50,330 bases of DNA, taken from the NCBI GenBank assembly GCA_026389265.1, contig JAPLIE010000097.1, forward strand, positions 1-50,330. Direction: 5' to 3'. Positions 1 through 8,810 of this stretch are shown piece after piece. Source of the stretch: Cyanobacteriota bacterium. GTDB lineage: Bacteria > Cyanobacteriota > Cyanobacteriia > PCC-6307 > Cyanobiaceae. Made by a program: the position numbers and the translations under genes. Under the pieces are notes generated by a model, which ran no database searches, was not told where the DNA came from, and saw nothing but the letters and a program-made list of their open reading frames with translations. The stretch's first letter is position 1; each line of letters begins with the position of its first letter.

Positions 1-633
1 ATCATCGACACCTTCGTGATGGGGGCCACCTTCGCGGCCGAAGCCAACCTGATCACCGCCGAAAACACCTTTCTCCATCTCTTCCCCAAGATCGATTCCA
101 ATTCCCTCCAGGTCGGCCTGATCCGCCTCAAGCCCGGCGCCTCCCCCCAGGCGGTGAAGGCCGCGATGGAGCCGATCCTCAGCGGCCGCAATGTGATGGT
201 GCTTACCAAGCAGGAGTTGGCCGAAAAAGAGGTGAACTACTGGAAGCGCAATTCCTCGGTGGGCTTCATCTTCTCGCTCGGGGTGCTGGTGGGATTCGTG
301 GTTGGCAGCATCATCGTGTATCAAATTCTCTATGGCGATGTCATGAACTCCCTGCCCCAGTACGCCACGCTCAAGGCGATGGGCTACCGGGATCCCTTTG
401 TGATTGGCATCGTGATCCAGCAGGCGGCGATTCTGGCGTTGGTGGGCTTCATCCCCGGTGTGCTTCTTTCCAGCGCCCTTTATGTGCTGCTGGCCAACGT
501 CACCAAGCTCACCGTGCTGATGACCCTCAACCGCGCCCTGCTGGTGCTCGCCCTCACCTTCGTGATGTGCGTGGGATCGGGCACCCTGGCCACCCGCAAG
601 CTGGTGCAGCTCGATCCGGCCGATGTCTTCTGA
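1..633 (+). CDS. devC: DevC-like ABC exporter permease, C-terminal part
   Basis: This is the C-terminal 210 residues of a MacB/FtsX-type permease; the reading frame is open through the left edge, so the N-terminus is missing. Hydrophobic helices are visible at about residues 89-110 (GFIFSLGVLVGFVVGSIIVY), 140-165 and 180-200, following a soluble periplasmic-type segment. The helices carry the DevC hallmark LPQYATLKAMGYRD between the first and second. DevBCA exporters move glycolipids or other envelope compounds together with a membrane-fusion protein and a TolC-like channel. The DevB partner is probably upstream, outside the window. The end overlaps the next gene, an ATPase, by 11 bases, which supports one operon. 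The substrate cannot be told from sequence. Confidence 0.9.
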   Translation: MIDTFVMGATFAAEANLITAENTFLHLFPKIDSNSLQVGLIRLKPGASPQAVKAAMEPILSGRNVMVLTKQELAEKEVNYWKRNSSVGFIFSLGVLVGFVVGSIIVYQILYGDVMNSLPQYATLKAMGYRDPFVIGIVIQQAAILALVGFIPGVLLSSALYVLLANVTKLTVLMTLNRALLVLALTFVMCVGSGTLATRKLVQLDPADVF

Positions 634-1489
634 CCCCACCATGGAGCGCCCCGACCCCGCTCTCGATCCTTCCGGCGCGGCGGCCGCCGGCCCCAGCGCC
701 GGAACCGCGGCAACGCCCATCGCTCAGCCATCCGATCCGTCGCCGACGGCCGAAGATTCGAAGGGCGAACAACCGGTGATTTCGCTCCAGAACGTGAACC
801 ACTGGTTCGGCAGCGGCGACAGTCGCAAGCATGCCCTCAAGGACATCACGCTCGACATCTACCCAGGGCAGATCGTGATCTGCACTGGCCCCTCCGGCTC
901 CGGCAAGACCACCCTGCTCACCATGTTGGGCGGCCTGCGTTCCTGCCAGGATGGCAGCCTCAAGATCCTCGGCCAGGAGCTCAACGGCGCCAGCAAGGAG
1001 CAACTGGCCGACCTGCGCCTGAATGTGGGCTTCATCTTTCAAGCCCACAACCTGATGATGTTCCTCAATGCCCGCCGCAATGTGCGGCTTTCGCTGGAAC
1101 TGCACGACCGCTTCTACGACCAGGATATGGATCAGCTCTCCACCGCCATGCTCGAGAAGGTGGGCCTGGGCGATCGGGTGGAATACATGCCCGCCAACCT
1201 CTCCGGCGGCCAGCGTCAGCGGGTGGCAATCGCCCGGGCCCTGGTGAGTCAGCCGAAGATTCTGCTGGGGGATGAACCCACCGCCGCCCTCGACAAGGAA
1301 TCAGGCCGCACCGTGGTGGAGCTGATGCAGCAGCTGGCCCGTGAGCAGAACACCACGATCATCATGGTCACCCACGACAACAAGATCCTGGATGTAGCCG
1401 ATCGCATCATCATCGTCGATGACGGCCGCCTCGCCACAGCGGAGCAGGAGGCCGCCTTCGTGCAACGGATGCGCGATCCAGCCCACTGA
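623..1489 (+). CDS. devA: DevA-like ABC transporter ATPase
   Basis: ATP-binding subunit of the exporter whose permease precedes it. Walker A is GPSGSGKTT, the signature is LSGGQRQRVAIARAL, Walker B is ILLGDEPTAALD, and the switch histidine lies in VTHD. An N-terminal extension of about 50 residues rich in Pro, Ala and Ser precedes the ATPase core (core starts near PVISLQNVNHWFG). The ATG at 623 overlaps the permease stop; an in-frame ATG at 641 is an alternative. The ATPase belongs to the MacB/LolD/DevA class and drives export from the inner membrane. Function is known from the family; the cargo is unknown. Confidence 0.92.
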   Translation: MSSDPTMERPDPALDPSGAAAAGPSAGTAATPIAQPSDPSPTAEDSKGEQPVISLQNVNHWFGSGDSRKHALKDITLDIYPGQIVICTGPSGSGKTTLLTMLGGLRSCQDGSLKILGQELNGASKEQLADLRLNVGFIFQAHNLMMFLNARRNVRLSLELHDRFYDQDMDQLSTAMLEKVGLGDRVEYMPANLSGGQRQRVAIARALVSQPKILLGDEPTAALDKESGRTVVELMQQLAREQNTTIIMVTHDNKILDVADRIIIVDDGRLATAEQEAAFVQRMRDPAH

Positions 1490-1904
1490 CATCCAGTCTT
1501 CGGAGTATCCACGTCTCGGAGCATCCACTCTTATCCACTCCACGGAGATCCGTCACTGCGGGTTGCTGCTGCCACTGGAGGTGACCCCCGCTCTCTGTCG
1601 AGAACTCCACCATTGTTGGCTGCCTCGCCCCAACACCAGCGTGGTTGAAAGCACACCATCTGATGATCGAACTCACCTTTCATCCCGATCAACTTCATCC
1701 CTTCAACCTGGTCCGCCAGTTTTGCCCTTGCGTTCCTGCTGTATCGGTTCGCTTCATCTCCGCCGATCCATTGCATCGGTTTCATTCCACCGAATCCAGC
1801 AGGCCGCCGGCGGCCTCCGGCAGCGCCCTCCGGGTCGTCCTGTCGCCGTTGATCGGAAGCTCAGGGCAAACCCCCTAGGATCCAGCCAGGCAGGAGTTGC
1901 AGCG
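1490..1904. other. Intergenic region, no convincing gene
   Basis: About 415 bases between devA and the next gene. Short open frames exist in several frames but none has a protein-like composition or a supported start. No tRNA and no strong hairpin followed by a T-tract was seen. A purine-rich CAGGAG at 1891-1896 is a good ribosome-binding site for the gene at 1905. Confidence 0.4.
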
Positions 1905-2321
1905 ATGGCGGATCTGACTTCCGGCTCCGATCCGGGCCCAAGCTCCGGTGCCGATCCCCAAGGGCCGCCCGAGCCGACGGGCGGAGCTGTGCCTAAGCGA
2001 TGGTCCGGCCATCCCGAGCTCGGCGACGACCCCGGCCCCAGCGCCTTCCCTAGCAATGTGTCCGAGCTGCTCACCCGGGCCCAGCTCGACAATGCCCGCG
2101 ATGTCTTCCGACTCGTCGAGACCCGCTCGGCCCTGAGCCCCTATCAGGAGCGAGAACTGGCGGTGAAAATCATCCAGAAACTGGCCGCCTTTCACGAGGA
2201 TGTGATCGATGGCCTCATCGCCGAGGAGAAATCAGAAAGCGTGGCGGCCTGGGCGATGGACCTCACCAGGATCCGGGTGGCGATCACCCTGCTGGAGGCG
2301 GTGGAGCTCTCCGACGACTGA
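1905..2321 (+). CDS. Hypothetical protein, 138 aa
   Basis: I do not recognise this protein. The frame is open further upstream (to 1419), but the ATG at 1905 is preceded by CAGGAG nine bases before it and starts the part with protein-like composition. The first 45 residues or so are low-complexity (Gly, Pro, Ser). Residues 50-138 look helical and charged (SELLTRAQLDNARDVFRLVE, then YQERELAVKIIQKLAAFHED). No membrane segment or catalytic motif is evident. It stands alone between the exporter genes and a convergent oxidoreductase. Probably a small soluble helical protein. Confidence 0.65.
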   Translation: MADLTSGSDPGPSSGADPQGPPEPTGGAVPKRWSGHPELGDDPGPSAFPSNVSELLTRAQLDNARDVFRLVETRSALSPYQERELAVKIIQKLAAFHEDVIDGLIAEEKSESVAAWAMDLTRIRVAITLLEAVELSDD

Positions 2322-2667
2322 TCCAGCAATGGATCCAGCCGGAGGCACAGGCTTCGCTCCGGTGCCCCGATTTGGGGACCAACTAGACGATGTGCCCGCG
2401 GCGGCTCCGGTTGATTCAATCGGGCTCCATGCTGCGCGCCTCGTGGGCCAGGTTCTCACTGATGATCGACGGCAGGAGCTGGGGGGGCGGGTTCCGTTCA
2501 ACGGGACAACCGGAGGTTCGTGGGGGCAGGCACCGGTCCATGCGCCGCCCCGCTAGTGGAGGCCAGGGATGGCATGGATGATCTCCGGGCAGAGCCCTTC
2601 GCCGCCATCCTGAGGAGGCGGTTCTGGGTTGGAGAGAACGGCGTCGGGGCGGGCGGGCCATCAGCCC
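2322..2667. other. Intergenic region between convergent genes
   Basis: About 346 bases separate the stop of the 138-aa gene from the stop of the minus-strand oxidoreductase. A 75-codon plus-strand frame (2329-2556) exists but shows no recognisable protein features. No clear terminator hairpin was found. Confidence 0.35.
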
Positions 2668-3912
2668 TCAACGGGGGCTTCCAGCCGCAGGGTCCTCAGC
2701 CCGCAGGGTGTCCAGCAGCATCGCCGCCAGCCGCTCGCTGCTGCGCAGGGCACCCTCCACCCGGCCGAAGCCCACCCCGGCTACGTAGTCTCCGCAGAAG
2801 CCCACCCGGCTGTGGCGACAGAGCAGCAGATCCTCCGGCAGGCCCGGTTCCCGCGGAAAGGCGGCTCCCCAGCGCATCAGCTGACGCTGCCCCCGAGCCA
2901 CCAGGCCGGGCTCCAGCCAATCCGTCAGGGCGTCCTGCAGCGCCTCACTGAGGGCCTCGATCACCGCCAACTCCTCTTCCTGCCTGGGCAATTGGCCGAG
3001 CTGGCGGGCGATGGAGGAGCGTGATCCGTACACGCTCAGATGCTCGGCGGCGAAGACCGCACTGGAATGGGCAACCACGGCCACCCGCCCATCGGCCAGG
3101 GGCTGGATCGAAAGCCGCGAGAGGCGCCAACGCTGTTCGGCAGCCGCATCGAAGCGCAGGAGCCGAAAAGGACACCGGCGCCAGACATCGGCGTCGGCGC
3201 CCTCCGCCACGAGCAGCAGGTTGCTGCGGGCCTCCGAGCGCAGGGAGGCGAGGGCCGCCAGCACATGCTGCAGCTCAGGATCGTCCAGCGACTGGGCCGC
3301 CTCTTTCAGGGGTACGGTGTCCCAGGCCAGTAGCAGCCTTGAGCGAGGGTGGGCCAGCAGGGTGCCCGCCAGCACCAGCCAGTCGGCCTCACCCAGCAGC
3401 TGGCGCTCCCGGTCGAAGAGTTGCCAGCGTCCGCCTGGGGTCACCGCTAGATAGCAGACCAGAACGCCGTAGTGCTCCGCAACGCCCGCTGCCGCCGCGG
3501 GTCCGGCCTGGGCCAGGTCCAGCAGCCCAGCGCAGAGGCCATCCATGCCGCCGGCCCCGCGATAGAGCGCTCCCTCACCGAGGGGATCGCGGCTGTCCTC
3601 GCTATGTAGGAGCCCTGCCGCATCCAGCCTTGCCCGGGGTTCGATCCAGGGCTCGATCACCCCCTTGGCCAGCAGCGGCTCCAGCAGGTCTGGGGCTCGG
3701 CCGCTGATGTTGAAGAGGGGAGCGCCATGGTCGATGCGCAGGTCGGCATCCTGGCGCGAGCGGCGTGTGGCGGTCCGCCCCCCCGGACCGCGGCCGCTCT
3801 CCCAAAGGCTGATGGCACCGCTCCAACGGCCCCGGCACAGGGCGGCGATGAGGGCGCAGCCACCCACCCCCGCGCCCACCACGGCGATGGAGGCTGGTGG
3901 ACATTGGGCCAT
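2668..3912 (-). CDS. FAD/NAD(P)-dependent amine-oxidase-like oxidoreductase
   Basis: A 414-residue flavoprotein of the renalase/amine-oxidase-like group. The N-terminus has the dinucleotide-binding fold signature IAVVGAGVGGCALIAALCR, followed by the ESGRGPGGRTATRR motif that binds FAD and by IDHGAPLFN. The C-terminus carries the second FAD motif FCGDYVAGVGFGRVEGALRS. The open frame runs on to 4632, but that extension is Arg/Ser-rich and not protein-like. The ATG at 3912 (MAQCPPASIAVVGAG) places the Rossmann motif at the usual distance from the start. It is a single gene, divergent from the next. Substrate unknown. Confidence 0.85.
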   Translation of the reverse strand: MAQCPPASIAVVGAGVGGCALIAALCRGRWSGAISLWESGRGPGGRTATRRSRQDADLRIDHGAPLFNISGRAPDLLEPLLAKGVIEPWIEPRARLDAAGLLHSEDSRDPLGEGALYRGAGGMDGLCAGLLDLAQAGPAAAAGVAEHYGVLVCYLAVTPGGRWQLFDRERQLLGEADWLVLAGTLLAHPRSRLLLAWDTVPLKEAAQSLDDPELQHVLAALASLRSEARSNLLLVAEGADADVWRRCPFRLLRFDAAAEQRWRLSRLSIQPLADGRVAVVAHSSAVFAAEHLSVYGSRSSIARQLGQLPRQEEELAVIEALSEALQDALTDWLEPGLVARGQRQLMRWGAAFPREPGLPEDLLLCRHSRVGFCGDYVAGVGFGRVEGALRSSERLAAMLLDTLRAEDPAAGSPR

Positions 3913-4091
3913 CGGGAAGCCACGCCGTTGATCGCCCTCCAAGGATGCAGGATCCCACCCAGTTCGGACATGCTCCCGTAGGCGGGTCGCGCCCTGAGCT
4001 GCCGCCCGCGTGGATCGGGCCGCGATGATTCTCCCCAGGCCAGTCCTGCTTAGGCTTAAGCCCTGACCGTCAGCTAGCAGTCCTTTCCTCG

Positions 4092-4940
4092 ATGCCCGAC
4101 TCGCCCGACGACGACCGTCTCCGCCACGAGATGCTCGAGGAGGAGCTGGAGGCGGCCCGACGCAAACGCGATAGCTATCAGGCCCTATTGAAGGATCTGC
4201 CGGAGGTGTTTGAGGGCAAATTTCGGGAACGCGTGCGGCCGGTGCAGCAACGCAACGAACAACTGCTGGAGGAGGGGATGGCCCTGCGGGAGCAGATCCG
4301 TCGTGCCCTGCCGCAGGCCGGTGTTGCCGGGAGCGCCAGCCTGCCCCCGGCCACCGAATTCGGTGCATCCGTCGATCGCGGCACGGCTCTGGAGAAGGGT
4401 CTGAAGGATGCCGGGAAGCCGGCAGGGCCTGCCGGGGTGCAGGGGCTGACAACTGCGGCAGAAAGCCTAAGGAGCACCGGGATGCCCGGGGCACTGGCCG
4501 CCGGCCTGGCCCTGGGACTGGGCGGTCTGCTGCTGGCCACCCAGCCCTGGCGCTCTGGCGGAGGTTCCCGACCGACCGATCGACCAGCGGCCCCCGGCAT
4601 GACGACGCCCTCCGCTCAGGTGCCGGCATCAACCGCGAGCCCCGCCATCCAGAGCGCCCCGCCCCCGGCGGGCGTGCCTTCGATCAGCCTGCGCACCACC
4701 GGCCCCAGCTGGCTGGAGGTGCGCAGCACCGATGGGGTGGTGCTCTTCTCAGGTGAGCTCAACGGCCAGCGGAGCTTCCCCCTCAGCAGCGGCCTGATGA
4801 TCCGCTCGGGCCGGGCCGATCAGGTTTACCTGCGGGTGAACGGGCAACCGGAGCGGAAACTCGGCTCGATCGACTGGCTCGACTGGACCACCTTCCCGCC
4901 AGCCCCCCCCGCCGGGACGGGGGCCAGCCGTCAACCCTGA
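4092..4940 (+). CDS. Membrane protein with coiled coil and RodZ-C-like domain
   Basis: 282 residues. Residues 1-80 are charged and heptad-like (EEELEAARRKRDSYQALLKD), a likely coiled coil. A single membrane helix follows near residues 135-152 (ALAAGLALGLGGLLLA), then a Pro/Ser/Ala-rich linker. Residues about 195-265 resemble the DUF4115/RodZ C-terminal beta domain (SWLEVRSTDGVVLFSGELNG, then YLRVNGQPERKLGSIDW). That domain would lie outside the inner membrane. The family link is inference from pattern; the helix-turn-helix of true RodZ is absent. Its end overlaps the convergent gene at 4931 by 10 bases. Confidence 0.7.
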   Translation: MPDSPDDDRLRHEMLEEELEAARRKRDSYQALLKDLPEVFEGKFRERVRPVQQRNEQLLEEGMALREQIRRALPQAGVAGSASLPPATEFGASVDRGTALEKGLKDAGKPAGPAGVQGLTTAAESLRSTGMPGALAAGLALGLGGLLLATQPWRSGGGSRPTDRPAAPGMTTPSAQVPASTASPAIQSAPPPAGVPSISLRTTGPSWLEVRSTDGVVLFSGELNGQRSFPLSSGLMIRSGRADQVYLRVNGQPERKLGSIDWLDWTTFPPAPPAGTGASRQP

Positions 4941-5140
4941 TCGGTCGGAGGATCGGCACTCTCCCCGGGGGCCGCTGACGATCCGGGGCCGCCCCCGGCC
5001 AACAGCCATGCGAGGAGCCCCACCAGCCCCCAGCCCAGCCAGGAGAGGTTGAACACCGGACGGAGCAGCGCCGTCAGCGGTTCCACCAGCCCATGGCTCA
5101 GGGCAACGGTGAGCACCACCATCAACAGGAGCATCAGCAT
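4931..5140 (-). CDS. Small membrane protein, 69 aa
   Basis: A small hydrophobic protein with two likely membrane helices, MLMLLLMVVLTVALSHGLVE at the start and LSWLGWGLVGLLAWLLAGG near residues 32-50, then a short Gly/Pro/Ser-rich tail. It starts 7 bases inside the 3' end of tsaC, an overlap that suggests translational coupling and argues that it is a real gene at the end of the prmC-tsaC operon. Function unknown. Confidence 0.6.
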   Translation of the reverse strand: MLMLLLMVVLTVALSHGLVEPLTALLRPVFNLSWLGWGLVGLLAWLLAGGGPGSSAAPGESADPPTDQG

Positions 5141-5766
5141 CGCGGCTCACCTCCCTCCAGAGCCCGTCGAGCCGCCCGGTCGTTCTCGATGGGCCCGGGC
5201 CGCAGCACCTGCCAGGGCTCCAGCGCCGAATCGGCTGGTTCACGCCAGGCCAGCACCCGACTAGGGGATCCGGATCCCGGGGGCCAGGGCCGCGGGGCGA
5301 GCAGGGCGAGCCCGGGAAAGGCCGCGGCCGCCTGATCTGCGTCGATAGCCGGTGAGGCGCCGGAAGGGTTGGCACTGGTGGTGGCCAGCGGACCGCTGCG
5401 GCGGAGCAGATCGCAGGCCAAGGGCGCGGCAGGAACCCGCAGACCCAGGCTTGCTCCCCCCGGGTTGAGCACCTGCACCAGCGGTCCAGCGATCGGCAGC
5501 ACCAGGGTTGTGGCGCCAGGCCAGCAACGGTGGGCCTGCTCCAGCCACTCGGAATGCCAGGGAACCCCGAGCAGCTCCACCAGTTGGCCAAGATCGGCGC
5601 CCATCAGGATCAGCGGTTTGTCAGGAGGGCGGCGCTTCAGGCGCCACAGCAGGGGGGCAACGGAAGGGGCACAGGCCAGGGCCGGCAGGGTATCGGTGGG
5701 AAAGAGCACCGCCTCCCCCGCCGCCAGCCGCTCCGACAGGGCCTCCGCGTTGAGCACCTGGCTCAT
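5134..5766 (-). CDS. tsaC: Threonylcarbamoyl-AMP synthase (YrdC/Sua5 family)
   Basis: Makes threonylcarbamoyl-AMP from threonine, bicarbonate and ATP, the first step of t6A37 modification in ANN-decoding tRNAs. Family motifs: FPTDTLPALACAP near residue 22, the KRRPPDKPLILM substrate-binding stretch near 43-54, and ATTSANPSGASPA near 152. The length of 210 residues fits the short TsaC form without the Sua5 C-terminal domain. The start ATG overlaps the stop of prmC by 4 bases (5763-5766), so the two are translationally coupled. Confidence 0.92.
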   Translation of the reverse strand: MSQVLNAEALSERLAAGEAVLFPTDTLPALACAPSVAPLLWRLKRRPPDKPLILMGADLGQLVELLGVPWHSEWLEQAHRCWPGATTLVLPIAGPLVQVLNPGGASLGLRVPAAPLACDLLRRSGPLATTSANPSGASPAIDADQAAAAFPGLALLAPRPWPPGSGSPSRVLAWREPADSALEPWQVLRPGPIENDRAARRALEGGEPRC

Positions 5767-6683
5767 CGGGTTCCCCCACCAACAGGCTGGCGTCCACTGG
5801 CAAAACGCAGCACTCCTTCGGGATCGCGGTGGGCCCGCACGTCCTCCAACCCGGCCATCTCAAGCAGCAGACCCACGCTCTGGCTCTGATCGTGGTGGTG
5901 CTCGAGCAGCAGCACACCCCCCGGTGCCAAAGCCTGGGCCGCACCGGCACAGATGGTGCGCAGGGCCACCAGCCCATCGGATCCGCCATCGAGGGCGCGG
6001 CGGGGTTCGTGATCACGCACCATGGGTTCAAGGTTTTCCATGGTGATAGTGGGAATGTAAGGAGGGTTGGCCACCACCAGATCCAGCTCTCCCGACCAGG
6101 GCTTCAGGGCTTGCCACCAATCGGAGCGCATCAGGGTGAAGCGCTCCTCAACCCCAGCGGCGGCCCGATTCAGAGCTGCGAAGGTCAACGCCTCATCACT
6201 GGCATCCACCGCCAGGCCACGGCCTGCCGGCAGGGCCCTGGCCAGCGCCACCGCCAGGGCGCCACAGCCGGTGCCGAGGTCGGCCCAGCGGAGCCCAACC
6301 CCACCTGATGTCGGCGGGGCTAGCGCCAGGGCCAGATCCACCAGCAGCTCGGTTTCCTGTCGGGGAATCAGCACGCCGGGTCCCACCTGCAGCTCCAGAT
6401 CCCTCCAGGGACAACGGCCCACCAGATACTGCAGCGGTTCAGCTGTGCGGCGGTGCCGCCGCCAGAGATCCTCAATCCTGGCCAGGGGCTGGAGCAGCCA
6501 CACCATCCGGTGCGGATACAGGTGCAGGGCCTGCAGCTCGGGCCAGTGCAGCCCACCGCCCAGATCCAGAAGCCAATCGAGATCGGCTCTGGCCCCCCCG
6601 GTGCTGGCCAGCAGCTCCCGGCGCCAGGCCAGCAGATCGGAGGCCGGCAACGCTGCGCAATCCCCGCTCGTTGATCCCTCCAT
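5763..6683 (-). CDS. prmC: Release factor glutamine methyltransferase
   Basis: Methylates the glutamine of the GGQ motif in RF1 and RF2, improving translation termination. The N-terminal helical domain includes LQYLVGRCPWRDLELQVGPG, and the SAM-binding motif is WADLGTGCGALAVALARALP. The catalytic NPPY motif is present in LVVANPPYIPT. The length of 306 residues is normal. A likely operon follows: prmC, tsaC and the small membrane gene overlap end to end. In cyanobacteria prmC and tsaC are often adjacent. Confidence 0.93.
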   Translation of the reverse strand: MEGSTSGDCAALPASDLLAWRRELLASTGGARADLDWLLDLGGGLHWPELQALHLYPHRMVWLLQPLARIEDLWRRHRRTAEPLQYLVGRCPWRDLELQVGPGVLIPRQETELLVDLALALAPPTSGGVGLRWADLGTGCGALAVALARALPAGRGLAVDASDEALTFAALNRAAAGVEERFTLMRSDWWQALKPWSGELDLVVANPPYIPTITMENLEPMVRDHEPRRALDGGSDGLVALRTICAGAAQALAPGGVLLLEHHHDQSQSVGLLLEMAGLEDVRAHRDPEGVLRFASGRQPVGGGTR

Positions 6684-6718
6684 CCCCTCAGGCTAGGGGC
6701 CGTTGATGCCCTTCAGCA

Positions 6719-7996
6719 TCAGCAGCGCTGCCAGCGCAGGCCAGGCTGCGCGCGTAGCAAGCCCTCCCATTCCAGCTGGAACAACGCCACCGCCAGCTCG
6801 CCAGCGGGGCGCCCAAGCTGGAGGCTGATCTGCTCAAGGGAAGCTCCATCCCCCACCGCCGCTAGCAAGCGCTCCTGGTCGGAGCCGGCCGGATCCGCCG
6901 TGGGACTTTTGAATGTGGCGGCCCCGCCGGAGCAGGGGGCGAGGGGACCCGGCCCCAGGAAAGCCACCAGATCCTCCGGCGTTAGTAGCGGGGTGGCGCC
7001 CTGGCAGAGCAGACGATTGCTGCCCAGGGCCGAATGGCGTCCGGCATCACCCGGCACCACCCAGAGGGGCAGGCCCTGCTCCCAGGCATAGGCGGCGGAA
7101 TGGAGCGCGCCGCTGTCCGGCGGGCACTCCACCACCACCACCGCCGCCGCCAGCGCCACCAGCAGACGGTTGCGGCCGGCGAAGTTGCCGCGGTGAACCG
7201 GCGCCCCCGCGGGCTGTTCACTCAGCAGCAGGCCACGACGGCCCACCGCCCGCTGCAGGGGACCGTGGTGCTGGGGATACACCCGCTCTAGCGGGGTTCC
7301 CAGCACCCCAACCGGAGCGCCATCCCCGGCCAGGCAGCCCCCATGGACGGCCCCATCGATCCCCTCCGCCAGTCCACTCACTACCGGCCAGCCGGCCTGG
7401 GCGAGGGACAGCCCGAGGGCCCGGGCCATGGTCAGCCCGTGGGGCGAGGGCCGGCGGGTGCCCACCACCGCCACCGCCCGTCGCCGCGCCAGCAGGCTCC
7501 AGAGGGTGCCCCGGCCCTGCCACCAGAGCCCAAGGGGCGGCCGCTCCAAGGCGCTGATGGCGGCGGGCCAGCGGCCATCCCCAGGCAACAGCACCCGACG
7601 ATCCACCTGGGGATCTCGCAGCAAGCGAGCCAGAGGATCTATTCCCCATTGCCCCCGGAACCTCTCCACCACAGGCACCAGGCCAGCGTGCCAACCCGGA
7701 AGACGCGCGAATCCATCTGCGGGCAGCTGCCAAGCCGCGGCTAACCCCCCGCAGCCCCGCTCCAGGGACCGGAGCCGCACCCATCCCAACCCTGGGCATC
7801 GGCTCCACAACAACCACCAAAGGCGCTGATCCCGATGCCAGGGAACCGATCCGAAGGCGAACGCACCACCAGCCGCGGCCCCCAGGGGGAGCCCGCCAAA
7901 GCCCTCAGCCCCGACTCCCGAATCTCCCGCCGGGAGAGGTAACCGGTCCGGACCACCGCCTGAGGCGGGAAAACGGCCCATCAGCAGATCCCCCAT
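6719..7996 (-). CDS. dprA: DNA-processing protein DprA/Smf
   Basis: Loads RecA on incoming single-stranded DNA during natural transformation. The Rossmann-like DprA core is clear: AVVGTRRPSPHGL, then VVSGLAEGIDGAVHGGCL, LGTPLERVYPQHH, and NFAGRNRLLVALAAAVVVVE. A winged-helix-like tail follows (LEQISLQLGRPAGELAVALF). The ATG at 7996 has a purine-rich GAAGGGGG about 7 bases upstream; an in-frame TTG at 8002 and ATGs further in are alternatives. Since the conserved domain starts only around WWLLWSRCPGLGW, about 60 residues of the N-terminus are variable. comF at 18514 is a second competence-type gene in this window. Confidence 0.9.
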   Translation of the reverse strand: MGDLLMGRFPASGGGPDRLPLPAGDSGVGAEGFGGLPLGAAAGGAFAFGSVPWHRDQRLWWLLWSRCPGLGWVRLRSLERGCGGLAAAWQLPADGFARLPGWHAGLVPVVERFRGQWGIDPLARLLRDPQVDRRVLLPGDGRWPAAISALERPPLGLWWQGRGTLWSLLARRRAVAVVGTRRPSPHGLTMARALGLSLAQAGWPVVSGLAEGIDGAVHGGCLAGDGAPVGVLGTPLERVYPQHHGPLQRAVGRRGLLLSEQPAGAPVHRGNFAGRNRLLVALAAAVVVVECPPDSGALHSAAYAWEQGLPLWVVPGDAGRHSALGSNRLLCQGATPLLTPEDLVAFLGPGPLAPCSGGAATFKSPTADPAGSDQERLLAAVGDGASLEQISLQLGRPAGELAVALFQLEWEGLLRAQPGLRWQRC

Positions 7997-8062
7997 GAAC
8001 AACCCCCTTCAGCAGAGTTCAATCAGCAGCAAGCAACTAGGACACCCTGCAACTGAGCCCTG

Positions 8063-8089
8063 CTACAGGCCCTGCTGCAGGCCCTGTAG
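8063..8089. repeat. Inverted repeat upstream of dprA
   Basis: CTACAGG at 8063-8069 pairs with CCTGTAG at 8083-8089. Inside, after one mismatch, CCTGC pairs with GCAGG, leaving almost no loop. It lies between the thioesterase stop (8124) and the dprA start (7996), both on the minus strand. No T-run follows on either strand, so it is not a canonical terminator. It could be an attenuator or a protein-binding palindrome. Confidence 0.5.
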
Positions 8090-8123
8090 TAGAGCCCGGA
8101 GTGCCGCCAGTAATACATTTGTA

Positions 8124-8630
8124 TTATCGCACAGGTCCGGCCACCAGGGCGGCCACCGCGCGCTCCAGGTCCTCCGGCAGCCGGCGCAGCAGCCGGGGCG
8201 GCCGCCCCGGACCCTCCATCGCCACCGCCACCAGCTCCACCCTGGCCTCGGCGGCCACCCCGCCGGCGCCATCAAGCAGCAGGCTCCGCCAAGGAAGCTT
8301 CACCCCCCGCCGGGGCAGAGCCTGGCTGAGGATCTGCACCCGGTCGCCGTGGCGCAGGGCCTGGCGGTAGTCGATCGCCAGCGACACCACCGGCAGCTCC
8401 AGCCCCCGTGCCGCCAGATCGCTGTAGGCCAGGCCCACCGCCGCCAGGGCCTCCACCCGGGCCTCCTCCAGCCAGGCCACATAAGCGCCGTGCCACATCA
8501 CCCCGGCATGGTCGGTGTGCTGGGGCAGCACCCGACGCCGCAGGGACCAGCCCCTGCTCAGGACAACATCCACGTCCTTCGCCGTTCCCGGTTCGTTTTC
8601 AGGCGTGGGCGGTGCAGGGGAGGCTGGCAT
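8124..8630 (-). CDS. Hotdog-fold acyl-CoA thioesterase (4HBT, YbgC/FadM-like)
   Basis: A single hotdog domain. The active-site stretch is PQHTDHAGVMWHGAYVAWLE, with the Asp of the DxxGV motif expected to be catalytic, followed by LPVVSLAIDYRQALRHGDRV, the usual second strand and turn. Candidate activities are hydrolysis of acyl-CoAs or of DHNA-CoA in phylloquinone synthesis, which uses a related hotdog enzyme in cyanobacteria; sequence alone does not decide. The open frame extends to 8702. I prefer ATG 8630 (MPASPAPP), because the added N-terminus is low-complexity. Confidence 0.8.
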   Translation of the reverse strand: MPASPAPPTPENEPGTAKDVDVVLSRGWSLRRRVLPQHTDHAGVMWHGAYVAWLEEARVEALAAVGLAYSDLAARGLELPVVSLAIDYRQALRHGDRVQILSQALPRRGVKLPWRSLLLDGAGGVAAEARVELVAVAMEGPGRPPRLLRRLPEDLERAVAALVAGPVR

Positions 8631-8810
8631 GGTTGAGGAAAACACCGGTGGTAGAACGCAAGCCGGCGTGGGGCCGCCCGCGGGGTGAAGCGTTGTGGAC
8701 ACGAAGAGGGGAGCGGCAAGACCCCTGGCCAGGCTGCATCAAGCTCTTCACAGGGATGGTGGGATCGCTGGACATCGGCCATAGGCTGACCCCGGCCGCC
8801 CGAGCAATCC

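Noticed and set aside
2329-2556. 75-codon plus-strand frame after the 138-aa gene
   Set aside because: No recognisable motif or start signal; composition fits GC-rich non-coding DNA.
4633-4700. Long minus-strand open frame extending the FAD oxidoreductase to 654 codons (to 4632)
   Set aside because: The extra N-terminus is Arg/Ser/Pro-rich noise of GC-rich DNA and overlaps a real plus-strand gene; the Rossmann motif demands the start at 3912.
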